The notes beneath the pieces are model-generated. The model was not told the DNA's origin, ran no database searches, and saw only the letters and a program-made list of their open reading frames with translations. Positions 1-13,311 of a DNA stretch of 64,000 nt are shown here, one piece after another. Source of the stretch: Antitrichia curtipendula (lineage: Eukaryota > Streptophyta > Bryopsida > Hypnales > Leucodontaceae); contig OX579636.1 of NCBI GenBank assembly GCA_951230915.1, forward strand, positions 10,121,001 through 10,185,000, given 5' to 3'. Within the stretch, counting starts at the first letter, position 1. Each line of letters begins with the position of its first letter. The translations under genes were made by a program, and so were the position numbers.

Positions 1-1194
1 ACTACACTTATTTTCCAACCACTAAGAGCCACATTGCTCCTCAGTATCTACATCTTAAAATGAGATTTAACTACAATCTTTACATTAATTTTGAGTATTC
101 AATTAAAATTTAAAAAATAATAGTTGTAATGATAGATATGCCTATATTGGATCATAGTGATTAATTTGAACCATTTAAAAAATAAAAATAAAACACCAAT
201 TTGGAACAAATGCCAAACTTTTATAGCTCTCTTTAAGGTATTCGCACCTGAAACATATGTTTTTTTTCAAACCAACAGTTATGAATAAAATTTGGAAAAA
301 TATAATGTCATAATATTAGCAAATGGAAGAAATTAAAAGTAAATGCCATTGGTTTGATAATTTTTAGAGTCTGTATGAATATATTAAGAATTTTCAAAGT
401 TGAAGTCATAGAAATACCTAGTATTGACCTTGGACTACCTTTAATTGGACGTCCTTGAAGTACAAAATGCTTCAACTTTCATTGGTGGATTCAAACAACT
501 CTTCAACTTCCATTGGTTCCTTCTGAAAAGTAGTATTCAGTTTGAGCAAAAGCTTGGTCATATTAAAGTCAATGAGCGGTAATGAAGAACTTTATTCTAA
601 ATAGTGGCATGCAAATGGTGTTGCAAAAGGGTAGGGATGCCTTACTTATTATTGTTGCTATTCAAAATTTTACACTATTTAAAGTAGATAATATAGCTCA
701 AATGGTCCCTTTGAGTGTAACATTTCTTATCTAAACCATGTAGAGTTAATTTTCATTTATTTTTTCAATGAAATAATGTGGTCTGCATAAACTTTGATTG
801 TAAAGAACTCTCTTCTATTCCAAATTCAATGTACATGACTAGTAGGAAATTTGAAAGATCTTAAAAATAATACACAATAGTGCACTAGTGTGGTAAAAAA
901 ATTGGTACACTAGAGCTTGCAATTTTCCATATATGATTCCTTATTTGATTCCTAGAATACAAATTGTGTGCTAAGATATGGCAAGACATTCAATCATATA
1001 CCACTAGATTGGTAATTCAGCAATTATCATCTTTATTTAGATGTCATTTTAACATTTAAAGCTTATCTTGCTCAAATACAACACCATACATGTAGAGCAT
1101 GTGACCATTTTGTAGCTTCTTACACATATTAGAGGTGCAATAGTGATCCAATAAAGAGTGTTATGTGTCATTGGATCCAATTAAGTATGAGGAG
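1..1194. other. AT-rich stretch, no gene seen
   Basis: No open frame of convincing length or composition and no recognisable RNA gene. The sequence is AT-rich with scattered A and T runs, like the repeat debris that follows it. Confidence 0.6.
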
Positions 1195-2075
1195 AAAATT
1201 TTGCCACTACTTTAACTCCTAAAGGACTGCTTGTCCCCTCGGGGGACAATTTGCGTTCAAGTAGGTTCCTATTGTCTCAATTTGTAAGTGAATTTTTCTG
1301 AGATTTTTTTGAGGTTGTGTAGCTTTGTGAGAGCTTTCTGGATATATAATTTTTGTTTCAATTGGATGCCGGGTGAAAAAATTATGGCACAATAAGCAAG
1401 AAATGGAGATTGGTGGGCAACCCCAAAAAATTACAATTACAATTGAATTGTAATTTTTTTTTGAATTTTTTTCCTAAAATATTATGTTTTTATCTATATG
1501 TGAAGCTTTTATTTCATTCTATTTGGACTAGGGATGAGAAAGTTATGGACAATCCTATTTTGGGGGGCAATTTAAGCATCTTCATAAGAAAAAACTTTTG
1601 TCTAACTTTGAATGTTGATATCTTCCAATCCGTATGGTCCAATTTTATGAAATTCTTACTACATGATCTCAGACAAGTTAAGTACAAGATCCTACAGTTA
1701 AATTCCAAAAATGATATATTTTTATGATTTCATTAAGTAAATGCAACATAAGTGGTAGTTTTGAGTGGTTTTGGATAGAAAACACCCTCGGGGCTTTAGA
1801 GGTAAACTTCAATTCATTGTTACCATTCCCTTATAACAAATATTCCTAATCATACACCATTTTGCAACAACAATTGAACTTTTGGACCTTTAGTGGTTTA
1901 TCCCTAAAGCCTCATTGTTCCTTTAGGGGACAAATGAAAGTTCAAGTAGCCATTTCTACGATCTCAATTTTTGGCAAGATTTTTTGAATTTTTTTTATAT
2001 ATAGAAAAACACATTAGCATTTTGGGAATAACAATTTGTATTTCAATTGGTGCATGGGAGCAAAAGTTATGCCTT
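1195..2075 (-). repeat. Two decayed dispersed-repeat copies, minus orientation
   Basis: Read on the minus strand this stretch repeats the signatures of the family seen in plus orientation at 14.4-17.8 kb. The block TTGTCCCCTCGGGGGACAA (1231-1249) lies next to CCTAAAGGACTG. The string TTATGGCACAATAAGC lies near 1383. A partial second copy at about 1860-2075 has CCTTTAGGGGACAAATG and the sequence ahead of the next TTATGCC. No protein is encoded. The family is probably a non-autonomous element or the terminal part of a larger transposon; its class cannot be fixed by eye. Confidence 0.6.
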
Positions 2076-3093
2076 CCCAAGCATAAGATGCTTGAGCTCA
2101 AACAAGAAAATAATCAAAAACTTTAAATTTTAAATTTATTTTCTTATGGAATAGATTTTGTCTACATTAAAATCTTTGATTCATTCATTAAAATCTTTGA
2201 TTTCTAAGAATTTTCTATTTAGTTGGTTTTAGGCCAGTAGTAAGTGGAACAATCTTTAGTGGTTGTTAGATTCATTTGGAATAGCAACCTCCAAAGAATC
2301 CAAAAAACATTTTCACTATCTCAATAATTTAAGGACAAAAATTTAAGGACAAAAATTTAGGATGAAAACTGTAATGGAAAATGATGTGGATGGTAGGCTT
2401 CTTTATCACAAGATTAATGTGCGAAAAAAGATGAATGTAGGCAAGATGTTTGATAAAAAGAATTGTGGAAAATTTTAATAAGTTTAGATGAACTTTATTT
2501 TATGTTGATGCACAAGGAGCACATATACTTGCAACCCAAATCCTCGGGCCCAAATCTCACAATATCTCACAAGATTTCCACTTCCAGTGCATACCTAGCA
2601 AAGGTAATGAGAACTAATAGTATTGTCTTCAATTTGTAGTTGATTTTAATTATAGATGAAAATATACAATTATGTTAGTTGATTTCTTCTAGACTTTAAG
2701 TGTCTTGCTAAGAGCAGCAAGGTATTGGTTGGAGAGACATTAACAAAAAAATAGAAAACCATGTAGGTCCAACCTTATGGTGCATTTTAATCCTTGTTCT
2801 TAAAAATTATTATTATTCTTGGAAAGTTAAAAAATAGTTATATTTTAAGGTTACTATTTGTAGAATTTCATTAAATATCCCTTAAATACATGTATATATA
2901 AGCTTTATATACAAGTGCCCCAAAAAATATTGATGTTGTAAGCTATTCACATCAACCTTTGTACAATAAAATAATTTTTTTGGAAAACCATGCTTACCAA
3001 AGCACATTGCACTACAAATTTGGCTGACAATTGAGTTGCTTTCAAACTCTCAATGAAGTGGCAATAGGTTTAATTGGAGATGACAAAGCAATT
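2076..3093. other. AT-rich intergenic, nothing resolved
   Basis: No coding or RNA signal. The only visible feature is a short direct duplication near 2320-2355 (repeated AATTTAAGGACAAAA). Confidence 0.5.
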
Positions 3094-3985
3094 TGTACAA
3101 TACCCTCAAAGAAGTCTTGCAACTCTACTTTGAAGCCCTTCACATTTAAAAAAAGTCCATTTTAAGAATACTGAATCAAAACTATTCTATTAAATTTATT
3201 ATTTTATGTAATCTTCATCAATACACCAAATTTCAATTTAAAAAAACAAAAATTCTATTTTTGATAAATTATTTTGTATGCCTTTCATTGTTTTCTTGAT
3301 TGTGTTAGATACTAATTGATTGAAAAATATTGGTAATGAATTTCTTAAATTTTATTTTAGAATTTTTTTAAAAACATCAATGTGTTCATTTTACTTTGTA
3401 GAAAAATCCATATTACCTAGGAAATTTTTTACACTACACAAAATTCAATGTCAAGGTGTTGCCTTTCCAAGTTTTATTAAATAGATATTTCTAAATTGTA
3501 AGTATGTTTTACAAATTGATCCTTGTATTATGACTACTTCTATACCTTTGAGCATGATGGTGCAACTGGTTTGCCAAACCTAATTGTAATTTTAAGAAAT
3601 TTGTTGTATAATTTTTTTTTATTAGTGACGCCTTTACACTAAATTATTTGTAGTGTAAATTTTTTCCTAGGTAATATGGATTTTTCTACAAAGCAAGATG
3701 GGCACATTGATGTTTTTAAAAAATTCCAAAATAAAATTCCAAAATTCATCACCAATATTTTTCAATCAATTATTATGTAACACAATGAAAAGCATACAAA
3801 ATAATTTATCAAAAATGATATTTTTGTTTTTTGAAATTGAAATTTGAAGTATTGATCAAGATTATATAAAATAATAAATTTAATAGGAAAGTTTTGATAG
3901 AATATTCTTAAAATGGAATTAAAAAAGAAAAGTGTGAAAAGCTTCAAAGTGGGGTCGCAAGACTTCTTGGAGGGTACTATACATT
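3094..3985. repeat. Long inverted repeat (foldback), arms ~350 bp
   Basis: The left arm (about 3094-3446) returns as its reverse complement at about 3642-3985 around a ~195 bp spacer. Outer ends: GTACAATACCCTCAAAGAAG against CTTCTTGGAGGGTACTATAC. Inner ends: CCATATTACCTAGGAAATTT against the complement of TTTTTTCCTAGGTAATATGG. Small indels and substitutions throughout show the arms are old. Transcribed as one RNA it would form a very long hairpin. It is probably a foldback/MITE element or an inverted tandem of one. No target-site duplication could be assigned. Confidence 0.8.
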
Positions 3986-4142
3986 AATGGTTTAGATTGA
4001 AAGTTGCGTTTATTCAGAAATGCTTGAAGGCAAATTATTTTTAAGATATCATCAAGTACCCATAGCATTTTTGAGGTATAACATCATCAAGTACCTATGG
4101 CAGTTGAGAAAAAACGATTGTGTAGCAAAATGTAAAAAAAAT

Positions 4143-4466
4143 TCATTGAAAATAAAAGGTTGAATTCAACCTCAACATGACATCAAAGTAATTTTTAAAC
4201 ACATCTCTGAACCCTGGCAAAGTACCACCTCTAATATTGAATCTGTCATCTATTTGAGCTTCACGTTGAAATTGCACTGAAGGCCTGAAATTTGATCCAT
4301 CACTATGCACAAAATCTAAATTGGCATTGTGAACAAATTCAACAATATCAAAAACACGATGGTCTTTTACAAAGGTATATCGATTCTCTCTAAAGGTTAT
4401 GGGGTGTGAATTGGGAGGGAGAGTTGTAGTTTGCACGCCCCAATAAGGACATTGATCTACCAACAA
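4143..4466 (-). pseudogene. Coding-looking fragment, unrecognised
   Basis: A 107-codon minus-strand frame with balanced amino-acid use (motifs CPYWGVQ, RENRYTF, FVHSDGSNF, RGGTLPGFRDVF), unlike the lysine/phenylalanine-rich chance frames around it. It has no ATG at its start. A splice-acceptor-like TTTTGTTGGTAG lies just upstream on the minus strand, so it could be an exon or the remnant of one. I do not recognise the family and no neighbouring exon could be joined to it. It may be a captured gene piece inside repeat DNA. Confidence 0.3.
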
Positions 4467-4984
4467 AAGGTGAGATCATGCCATGATTGAAGGCTTGCAA
4501 TGGTTGCACATTACAACTCATTAGACTTGGTTAAAGGCTTGGTTAACCCCTCACCGCCAAAGCTCTAACCATGTCAAAAAACAACCTTGCTTTTCAAGTG
4601 TTATAAGTCTAAATGTGAGTAAGGTATGAAAATCTCAACCGTAAAATCTTGTAGTGTGCATGTTGTAGATGGTGTAAGTAAAATTTGGGGTCATTTGACC
4701 ATATAGATTGAAAGATTATAATGTTTTAGTGTTGAAAAAAGATGCTGAAATTTTCCAAACCCCCCCCCCACATTTGGAGGTGGAATTCGATTTCTAAACC
4801 TACTCAAATGAAAAAACTTTAAACTACAAGGTGATTCTAAACCAAAAGACAAACACTTTGGTGGAAAAAAAACACATTTAATTGACTCATGGCATTTGCA
4901 AAATTGTTTTGAAATGTCAAAAACAGTGAAAAAGGTAGCAAAAAAACACATCTACAGCTGAACCTACCTATGCTAAAATGCTTC

Positions 4985-5420
4985 TCAGTCAATCATATCT
5001 TCTTGGATTGATATGAAATTCTTACCACAAGAACTAGACTAGTATGTGAAACTTTTTCAACAAAAATTATTGAAAAAAACACCTGTATGAAGAAGTTATA
5101 AGCCACCAAAGTTCACTGTAATGCAAAAATGTCTGGATTTTGAACTTCGAATTGCTCCCAAGCATTTAAAACAACTTGGGTTGATATGAAAATTTAACCT
5201 CAATAACTAGACTTAAAAGGGAACATAACACAACAAATTTTATTGAAAACAAACATTGGATGAAGGAGATACAAGCCCCCGAAGTTGCAGCCTTCAAATG
5301 TAGTTTGGTGAATTCAAATTGAACCTATGAACTTCGATTGGCTTTCAAGAAATCAATAAAGCTTGTATTGATCTGAAAATTACTCCTTTTCATGTTGAAA
5401 CATGCACCTCTTTAAGGGTG
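4985..5420. repeat. Diverged direct repeats, period ~175-187 bp
   Basis: Three degraded copies of one unit, marked by TTGATATGAAA at 5008 and 5181 and TTGATCTGAAAA at 5368. The first two also share ACTAGACT, TTATTGAAAA and a GATGAAG(G/A)AG..ATA..AAGCC block. Noncoding. Confidence 0.55.
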
Positions 5421-7000
5421 ATGCAAGAAAGACCGAACGATTTTGGTAGTATTTTACTAAACTAGTTTTGTCCTCTACTATAGCTTTTGAAGTATGATTC
5501 CAATTAATTTGAATTTATTTTTTAATTTGTATATGTCTTGATTGTTATTGTATCCCTTATTTTTAAGAAAATTTTAAAAAACATTTTATTTTTAAAATTC
5601 AATTTCTCTAATTTGTCACACTTTTGGTTTTTAAAATTTTTAGTACTAGGGAGTATCCAAATTTAATGATCTAGAGCTAAAATTTTGGTGATCTATTCCC
5701 ACATTAGTGGGGCATGTTCCATATGAAGGACATAAAAAAATACGTTATTTTATGTCTTCCACATTCGTGCAAATAGACCAAAAAAGCGTCTCCATGGCGC
5801 ATACACTTTTGAACATTGAAGATGGTTTCAAGTTCATCATTTTTTCTTCCATGAGCATTTCAATGTATTAACGGAGATGCATGTTTTTTCAGGGGGTATG
5901 AAGAGGAGCAATGTCCACTTGATTTTCAAGCACCTTAGCCCTATGCAAATTGGTTTGCGCCATGTTATGAGTAGCTTGATTTACAAGTGAGCAGTGAAGT
6001 CTTTTTATTGATGGATTTGTTGCTCTTCCTTCAACAATTTGTTGGTGGTGGTATAAGTTGGACGTTCTAACGTTGAGTCCAAGGAACCTAGGTCAAGGAC
6101 AACATTGGTCTTTTTTCCAATGATAGGTATCTCTGCTTGAGTGTCGGGCTCCATAACAAGTGGTGTCATTTACATTTATGTACCTTAAATATTTTTTGCA
6201 AGAAACCAATTTGACAAATGCCAATTTTTGTAAATAGTCTTGAATTTTTTTTGAAAATCAAAAATTTATAACAAAAAATAGTAATTTTCTTAAACTTTTT
6301 GTATTTCTTGTAGAATTTTAAAGATAAATTGTCTAACAATCTATGATATTGCAATATATATTTCGGTAACCATGTTGAAGTCTTTTGTTTTATACTCCTT
6401 CCAAAATTTCACATATTAAAATTTTTCAACTTGATGTAATAAACCAAAGGGATTGAAATAGAAAATTGTAGTCATATTTGTACATAATCTATTTTAGCTA
6501 ATAACAGTCTCACATACTTTGTAGAAAATTACCAAAATTTGCTAACTCAACTATAAATGAAATTCACAAAAAAAATGAATCTAAACTCAAAATTGCGCGT
6601 AGTTTAAATTTTTTCATTTGGACTAGAAGTTGACATCCACAAATAATATTCACTTGCATAAAATACAAAACATCAACTTGCAATAATTGACCAAAAATTC
6701 TAAATACGTAATTTGGTTTCAAGGAATTTTAGGAATTAAATAATTAGGCATTGGTTAAAAATAATATGTATTTGTAGCTTCTTTGTAACAATTGGTTAAA
6801 AATAATTATCTTGGGTGAAAAGTTGATTCATGTTGTTTTCTTATAAAGGTTGGAAGTGGTATTCAAATTTTTGTTTGCAATAGCCAAAATAAAATATCAC
6901 ATTATTGTGACATTATTGTGACATATAATGGGTGTAAGCAAATGTTTCCATTACTTACAACAAAGTTTTTATTAACATTGAATAGGGGGGTTAATGAAAT
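5421..7000. other. AT-rich, no gene seen
   Basis: Poly-A and poly-T rich sequence with no frame that looks coding on either strand and no RNA gene recognised. Confidence 0.5.
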
Positions 7001-8710
7001 TAAACTATGTCATGTACCTTTAGACATCCTAGAGACATTGATTATTTTTGTCATTTTAAATTTTCATTACTAGTTTAGTCTATGATAGAAAATTTGGAGC
7101 TAAAATTTGGAAGTTTGATTCATTGACTAGGATCACAGAAACTAACACAAAAGTTATCTCAAAGTAATAAAATCTCTATCTACTGCGTGTAATAACTAAT
7201 AAAGTCCAAAGGTCATTTTTCTGTCAAAAAACACTCAAAATAGTCATTTTTGTTGCATTTGCGCAAGAAAAAAATAAAAAATAAAATTCTAAGAATCTAA
7301 TTGTAGCATCTTGTAGTTGACTTGTCTTTGATCATGTGGTAAAAATTTCATGAAGTTTGATTGTACAGATTAAAATATATTAGCATTCAAAGTTGGAAAA
7401 ATATATATTTTTGAATTTTGGTCTGCAATTTCAGATGACTTTGATCGCCATTTGTAGAAATTATTTGCATTGCACACTTTGAATTAAAATTTTATTACGT
7501 TGAAGAATTGAGTTGAAAGTCTAGGGACCCCCTCCCCCCCCTCCTTGGATTTCCATACTTTAAAGAATTATTAAATAGAAATAAGTATAAGACTGAAGAA
7601 AGATTAAATAACCTCTAAGATGGATAACCTCTAAGATGGAATTGAAACATGATAATTCCAACGGTGAGATTATTCTAGAAAGCATGCTTAACCTTGTCAA
7701 ATAACTTTTTTGAAAAAATGTGAAAATTGCATTTGAAAATGATTTCTATAAATTAGTTTTTAAAGAAGATGCTTAGATTGTCTGAAAAACAAGATTGTCC
7801 ATAACTTTATCACACTAGTCCAAATTGAATGAATCAAAGCTCACAAGGAGTTCACTTAGAGTGTCCATTAAAAACCACGTGCAAACAAAACTTTGGACCC
7901 CCTATTTACATTTTGAATTTTGAATTTAAAAGAATAATAAAAATATGAATAGATTTTTTTACTTTGAAAGTTTATGTTCTGAATTATTGATATTTTTGTT
8001 TTTTAATAATAATTAGTTACAAATTTTTGAAGTAAAAAGATACACTATAGAATTGAAAAATAACTTTCACATCCCTATATTATATAAGAAAAAATTGTCT
8101 AAAATATGAACAAAAAATTCCTAAAAATAACTCTCTACTAAAAGCTCATTTTGAGTTGAATATTGATTCAATAGTCATCTAAATATGTTCTCTATAATTA
8201 TTTGAGTTGAAAAACATGTCATTTTAGTTCATTTTCAACCTCTTTTAGAAATCATTTCATATTTTATTTGTGTTTGAAAATTTGGCAATAGAAACCTATA
8301 GTCATCTTTAAACAATGCTCAAAATTTTAGGTTGAAATTATAGTTTATTAGGAACCACTTGTTCGCATGTGGTTTATTGTAGTAGAACTAAGTGCCCCCC
8401 GAGTCAAAGCTTCACATGTAGACAAAAATATACTATATTAGAAAAATAAAAAAATAAAAAAATAAAACTTTTTATGATTTTTTAATGTTGCCCTTGGACC
8501 TCTGTTTTTGGCTAATTGTGCCATAACTTTTGTTCTCAGGCACAAGTTGAAATAAAAATTATGTTTGTATGATATTTATGTATTTTTCTAGCTTTACAAA
8601 GAATTTCAAAAAATTCCAATGAATATTGAGATTGTATGATCCTATCCGAGGTTGAGTTTTGGCCCCCGTAGGGCCAATAGGCTTTAGAGGTTAAAAGTAC
8701 ATGTCTATTG
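7001..8710 (+). repeat. Dispersed-repeat copy, plus orientation, decayed
   Basis: Carries the family signatures in order: TTGAGTTGAAAGTCTAGG (near 7511), GATTGTCCATAACTTT followed by GTCCAAATTGAATGAATCAA (about 7790-7840), GTCAAAGCTTCACATGTAG (about 8403) and TTGTGCCATAACTTTTG (about 8516). Similarity to the copies at 14.8-17.8 kb is interrupted by unrelated AT-rich inserts. It codes for nothing. Confidence 0.55.
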
Positions 8711-9229
8711 TACCATCACGAGAACTATAAAATTTTGTTCTTCTTGGAATGTTATTAGGTGACCAAGAGCCCTTCAAGTTAGAAAAAATATTAATTATTT
8801 TATTGAATTTTTGAACTATTTTCTAAATCTACAAATTAAATTTTATTTATTTTATTTTAATTTTCTATTTCATTAATCATAGGTTCATTCATTAATCACT
8901 AATTTGGATTGAAGACTCTTCTTTCATTCCTATCATTCAATTTCCATCTATTTATAGATGGAAAAAGTATTCTTATTTTATGATTTTTGAGACAGGAATT
9001 ATTTTTACAGAAATCAATATTGTATATAGTTTTCAGAACTGATATTTACTTCTCAATATCAATTTAATGTATGTATAATTTTGAGCCAAAAAATTTGAGC
9101 ACAATTCAATTTGCAATCTCTTAGAAACAAGAATTTTTATACTAAGTGAAGATTAAGACCTATACGGAGAAAAAAAAACAATTGGTTTTAACTCAACAAA
9201 TATACAATATAGATTTCAAACCATGTTAA

Positions 9230-10150
9230 CAATTATGAAGAGATTTCAAAATTTGAACAACTAATGAACGCAAACACATTTCAAGCTAAAAAAATTGCAT
9301 TTTTCGTCCATCAATTTTTTGTAGATTTTTGTGTTAGTTCTTTAATATATGTAGAACATAAATTTTGAAGACTTTTATTGTCAAATACTCTATACCTCAA
9401 AGGATTAGCAAGTCTAGCCTCAAAATGTAACTTTTTAAGCTCAAGAAATGATCCTTCAAAAAAGACTTGAATAAAATAAAATAAAACTCTTAAAATCGCT
9501 TCTGATTAGAACTTATATTTTGAACTGAAAATAAAAAAAACTTGTGAAAATCATAAATATTCAATCTAGAATAAACTTGTCAATCACTGCATGGACAAAT
9601 TCAAATCATTCTCCACATAAATATAGAGCCTTGAATGCTTTGAAATTTGGGATGATTATTAAATGTCATGTTAAGATTCACCTTTGAAAAATAAAATGCA
9701 AAAAGATTTTTTTCTACAAATTTTATTACAATTTGAAGGCAATGAAGCTGAAATCTAGTTGAGAATTCTCAGCAGTAACTTAGTGTGTGGTCATTAGGCA
9801 GTGATACAAAATTTTGTTTCCATCACAATTGAATTGGTAGTTGAATTGTACAATTATTGTTTGGTAACTGGAGAAATTGTTGTCCATTTTTCGGATCTGT
9901 GCAATAAATGGTAGGTTTATTCTACAATCAATTTAAGAAGAAAGTTTCAATTTCTGACTTCAAAATTAATTGAAAAAAATTGGTTAGTGTGGTAGTTGAT
10001 CTTACCATATGAATGTGATCTATGGATCATATTTTACAACTACAATTTGAGAGTAGTTATTACATTATTACTCTAAATTTCATTTTATAACACATCTTTA
10101 CAATTTTGGTAATATGAACTACCCCAAGCTGGTCCTTTAAGGAGTTAAAT
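9230..10150 (+). repeat. Old diverged copy of the 13.0-13.6 kb segment
   Basis: Shares a run of features with 13040-13600: TAATGAACGCAA, TGTGTTAGTTCTTTAA, a GATCCTTCAAAAA block, TCTATGGATCATATTTTACA, and GTCCTTTAAGGAGTTAA against CCTTTTAGGAGTTAAG. This links it to the family that is tandemly duplicated downstream. No gene. Confidence 0.5.
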
Positions 10151-12312
10151 TATTAAATCCATTATGGAGGTGACGAGACAAAATTTAAACCCTTAAATTT
10201 TAGTGGTATTTTGAGGTCCAAAATTGCTTCAAAATTATTGTTTTCAAAGAAATGCTAAAATCAAGAAAACAAATTGAGAATACATGGAAAGAATTATCAC
10301 CAAAAAAAACTTGTATTTATTCTTTAAGAAGAATAAAATAGAACAAAATACAAGATGAAAGAAGGTACCAAATTGTTATTAACTTAGATTTGAAATTGAT
10401 AATTGCCAATCTCCAATGGTGAGAATGAATAGTAAGTAAGTTATATCATTTTTTAAATTCTAAAATTTCAAAAATTGACTTTAAGAAGAGAACTTTAAAA
10501 TTAAGCCTTCATTGCCCACAAACTCAAACCCCTCATACCTTTCAAAAACCTATAATGATTCAAAACCTTCTATTTACATTCCTACCATGAAAAAAAAATT
10601 AATTCAAAAATAAATCAAACTTTATTGTTCAAGTAGAAATTAATTTTTTAAGGAAAATTATAATGTTTGGAAAATTTATTTGAATCAAAACCTCACGTTA
10701 CTAAAGCATAATTATTAGGAGCTATCCAAAATATATATTTAAAAATTCAAAAGTACTAAGACACCAAAATCTGTTTAAATTTAAAAAAAAATCTAAAGTT
10801 GGTTATTAGAGCTTTGGGACTTAATTCCTAAGTACCTAAGTCTTTCAAAGTATGTTTTTTCTATGAAAAAAGAGCATGGGCTTATAATTATTCTAATGAA
10901 ATAAATTATTACTTTTTCAAAATCTAACCATTTAGATGTTTAAAGAACTTGCTTATTAGTGTATGTGTCATTGAATTGCACTTCCAAAAAACTTAAGTTT
11001 GTTTGAATAGCAATCAAACTCATTAGACAATCCACCTTGCAATTGTTGAAATGCAGTTTTTTTTATAAGTGGAAATTGCAAATAACTCCAAATCAACACT
11101 TGCATGTTCAAATTTTTATTATTGAAAGCATGAAAACACTTTATTCTTTTCACTAGGACTATTTTCAAAGCAAATGGATATTTACAATTTTTTAGATCTC
11201 AAATCAAGTAAAATTGGCAAGCTTTGCTCATAGTTGGCAAATGAAATAAAATTGATAAGCTTTACTCTTCCACTAAAGGTACACAATTATACGCCTTTGA
11301 GGACCTCCCAAAAATCAAATATTTATCTTTTTTAGTGAAAAATGAAAGCTTCCAATAGTTAAATTTAAATATTGCCTGAAATTTTTTTTAAACCATCAAA
11401 TAAATTTTACCACCTCCCGCAAAAAGCAAGCTTGAAATTTTAGATTGACCATATATGGTCAACTAGGCACTTAGGGATTAGGGATAAATCAAAATAGAAT
11501 GAATCAAAGGTTTTTGAAAAAACATCAATCTACACAATAAACTATAAAATCAGTGAATTTTTTTAAGTAAATTTACCAAGATCTCCACATTGAGATGTAA
11601 ATTGATAAAATTATTATAACTTTTGCAATAATTATGTTTTGGATGCTTTTATTTAGAACTGTGAAGAAATTGTTTTGTGATGCAAAGTTTTGTTGGAAAA
11701 GTTAAATTCAACCTTTAACAATGATCACTTCCAATGAAAATTGCTTTATTCATCGACACATGTAATCAACTCACCTTCATGACCATTGTGGCTCTTACTC
11801 TGTGCTTTGTTTGAGTTTGTTGTTCCACTACATGTTTGCTATTATCAAAAAGACAACCTATTATGAGGACCACTCTTCCAAGTTTGCAAATCCATGTAAG
11901 AATCAAATTTTTGTTGTCAAATCCATCCAAGCAAGAAACAAGGCCTCAAAATTTTCAATTTCAATGGGCGTCACTATTAGTGCAAAGAGCAATGGAGCCC
12001 TAGTATTAATTTTGCTAATTTTGCTAATGAGAATTTTGCCCATTTGTCATACTTGTGATATTTATGGTTGAGAGCACTTTCAAGCACCCAAAACTTTAAA
12101 AATTGAGCTGAAAATTTTACAAATTTATTTCTCTTCTTCGTTTACATCTACACTAAAAGAAGCTCCAAAAAGTAAAATTTTCATCCTGCACATAATTGCA
12201 AAATAGGCTGTCTTGTGTAAACATTTTTAGACAACGAGGGAAAAAAATGTTTATTTGTGTTAAATGATTCCAATAGAATTGTAAAAAATAATATAAAAAA
12301 CAAAAAATTGTG
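10151..12312. other. AT-rich intergenic, no gene seen
   Basis: Only short A/T-biased frames. One 89-codon plus-strand frame near 11.8-12.07 kb has no recognisable domain and is not called. The stretch ends at the assembly gap. Confidence 0.5.
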
Positions 12313-12512
12313 NNNNNNNNNNNNNNNNNNNNNNNNNNNNNNNNNNNNNNNNNNNNNNNNNNNNNNNNNNNNNNNNNNNNNNNNNNNNNNNNNNNNNNNN
12401 NNNNNNNNNNNNNNNNNNNNNNNNNNNNNNNNNNNNNNNNNNNNNNNNNNNNNNNNNNNNNNNNNNNNNNNNNNNNNNNNNNNNNNNNNNNNNNNNNNNN
12501 NNNNNNNNNNNN
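12313..12512. other. Assembly gap (200 N)
   Basis: Exactly 200 undetermined bases, a conventional scaffold-gap size, so the real distance between the flanks is unknown. Confidence 0.99.
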
Positions 12513-13311
12513 AATCCCCCCTTTTTAATTCTCAAAAACTGTAAACCATCGCTCTGCTCACAGGAAAAAAAAATGAAACCAATCTCCATGCCGTTGATTT
12601 GCCAAAAATCAATGGTTGTCGTTCTAGGATATGAATATAGAAGACATACATGGATACAAACTGCATAATATAGATGTGGATAAGGCAATACAACAATATA
12701 TTCTATATTGATTGCATTTGAAGTTGCAATCTGAAATTATAAATAGGGGGGGTGGGTTTGGATTTGGGTTTAGGCTGGGAATTAAAAATAATAGTGTCCT
12801 TTCACTAAATGCCACAAGTATAACAAGTGCATTTAAATTGTGTGTTAATGGAATTGTAACCTATAAGTGCCTATCCATTCAAAAGACAACCTATACTCAA
12901 GATGATTTTTCTTATAGCCTATAGACATTTTATGATGTATATGCATTTCTGCATATGTGAAGATCTCCTAGAATGTTTACAAATCAAAATTAACTTATGC
13001 TGATCCTTTTAGGAGTTAAGGTAACTTAACCCATGAAGGGTGAGGCATTCAAAATTTCAAACAACAAATGAACGCAATCACGTCTTATATACAAAAGATC
13101 TCGATTTTTCATCCATTTACTTTTGTACGAATTCTTTGCAAATTCTTGTGTAAGTTCTTTAACATTTATACAATACAAAATTTTAAGACTTTTCTTTGAA
13201 AAGATTCTAAAGGTCAAAGGAAAAAGTGTATTTCACCTCAAAAAGTAAACTTATCATTAAAAAATTTAAAAGATCCTTCAAAAATAACTTAAATAAATAG
13301 ACAACATAAAG
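12513..13311. other. Repeat-derived noncoding stretch
   Basis: Contains the segment also present at 9.23-9.48 kb (AATGAACGCAA, TCTTTAACATTTATACAATA) and a CCTTTTAGGAGTTAAG motif near 13006. No coding sequence recognised. Confidence 0.45.

Noticed and set aside
11802..12071. 89-codon plus-strand frame before the gap
   Set aside because: Low-complexity residue use, no domain and no ATG context support.
12257..12688. Open frames running across the N gap
   Set aside because: They are artefacts of undetermined bases.
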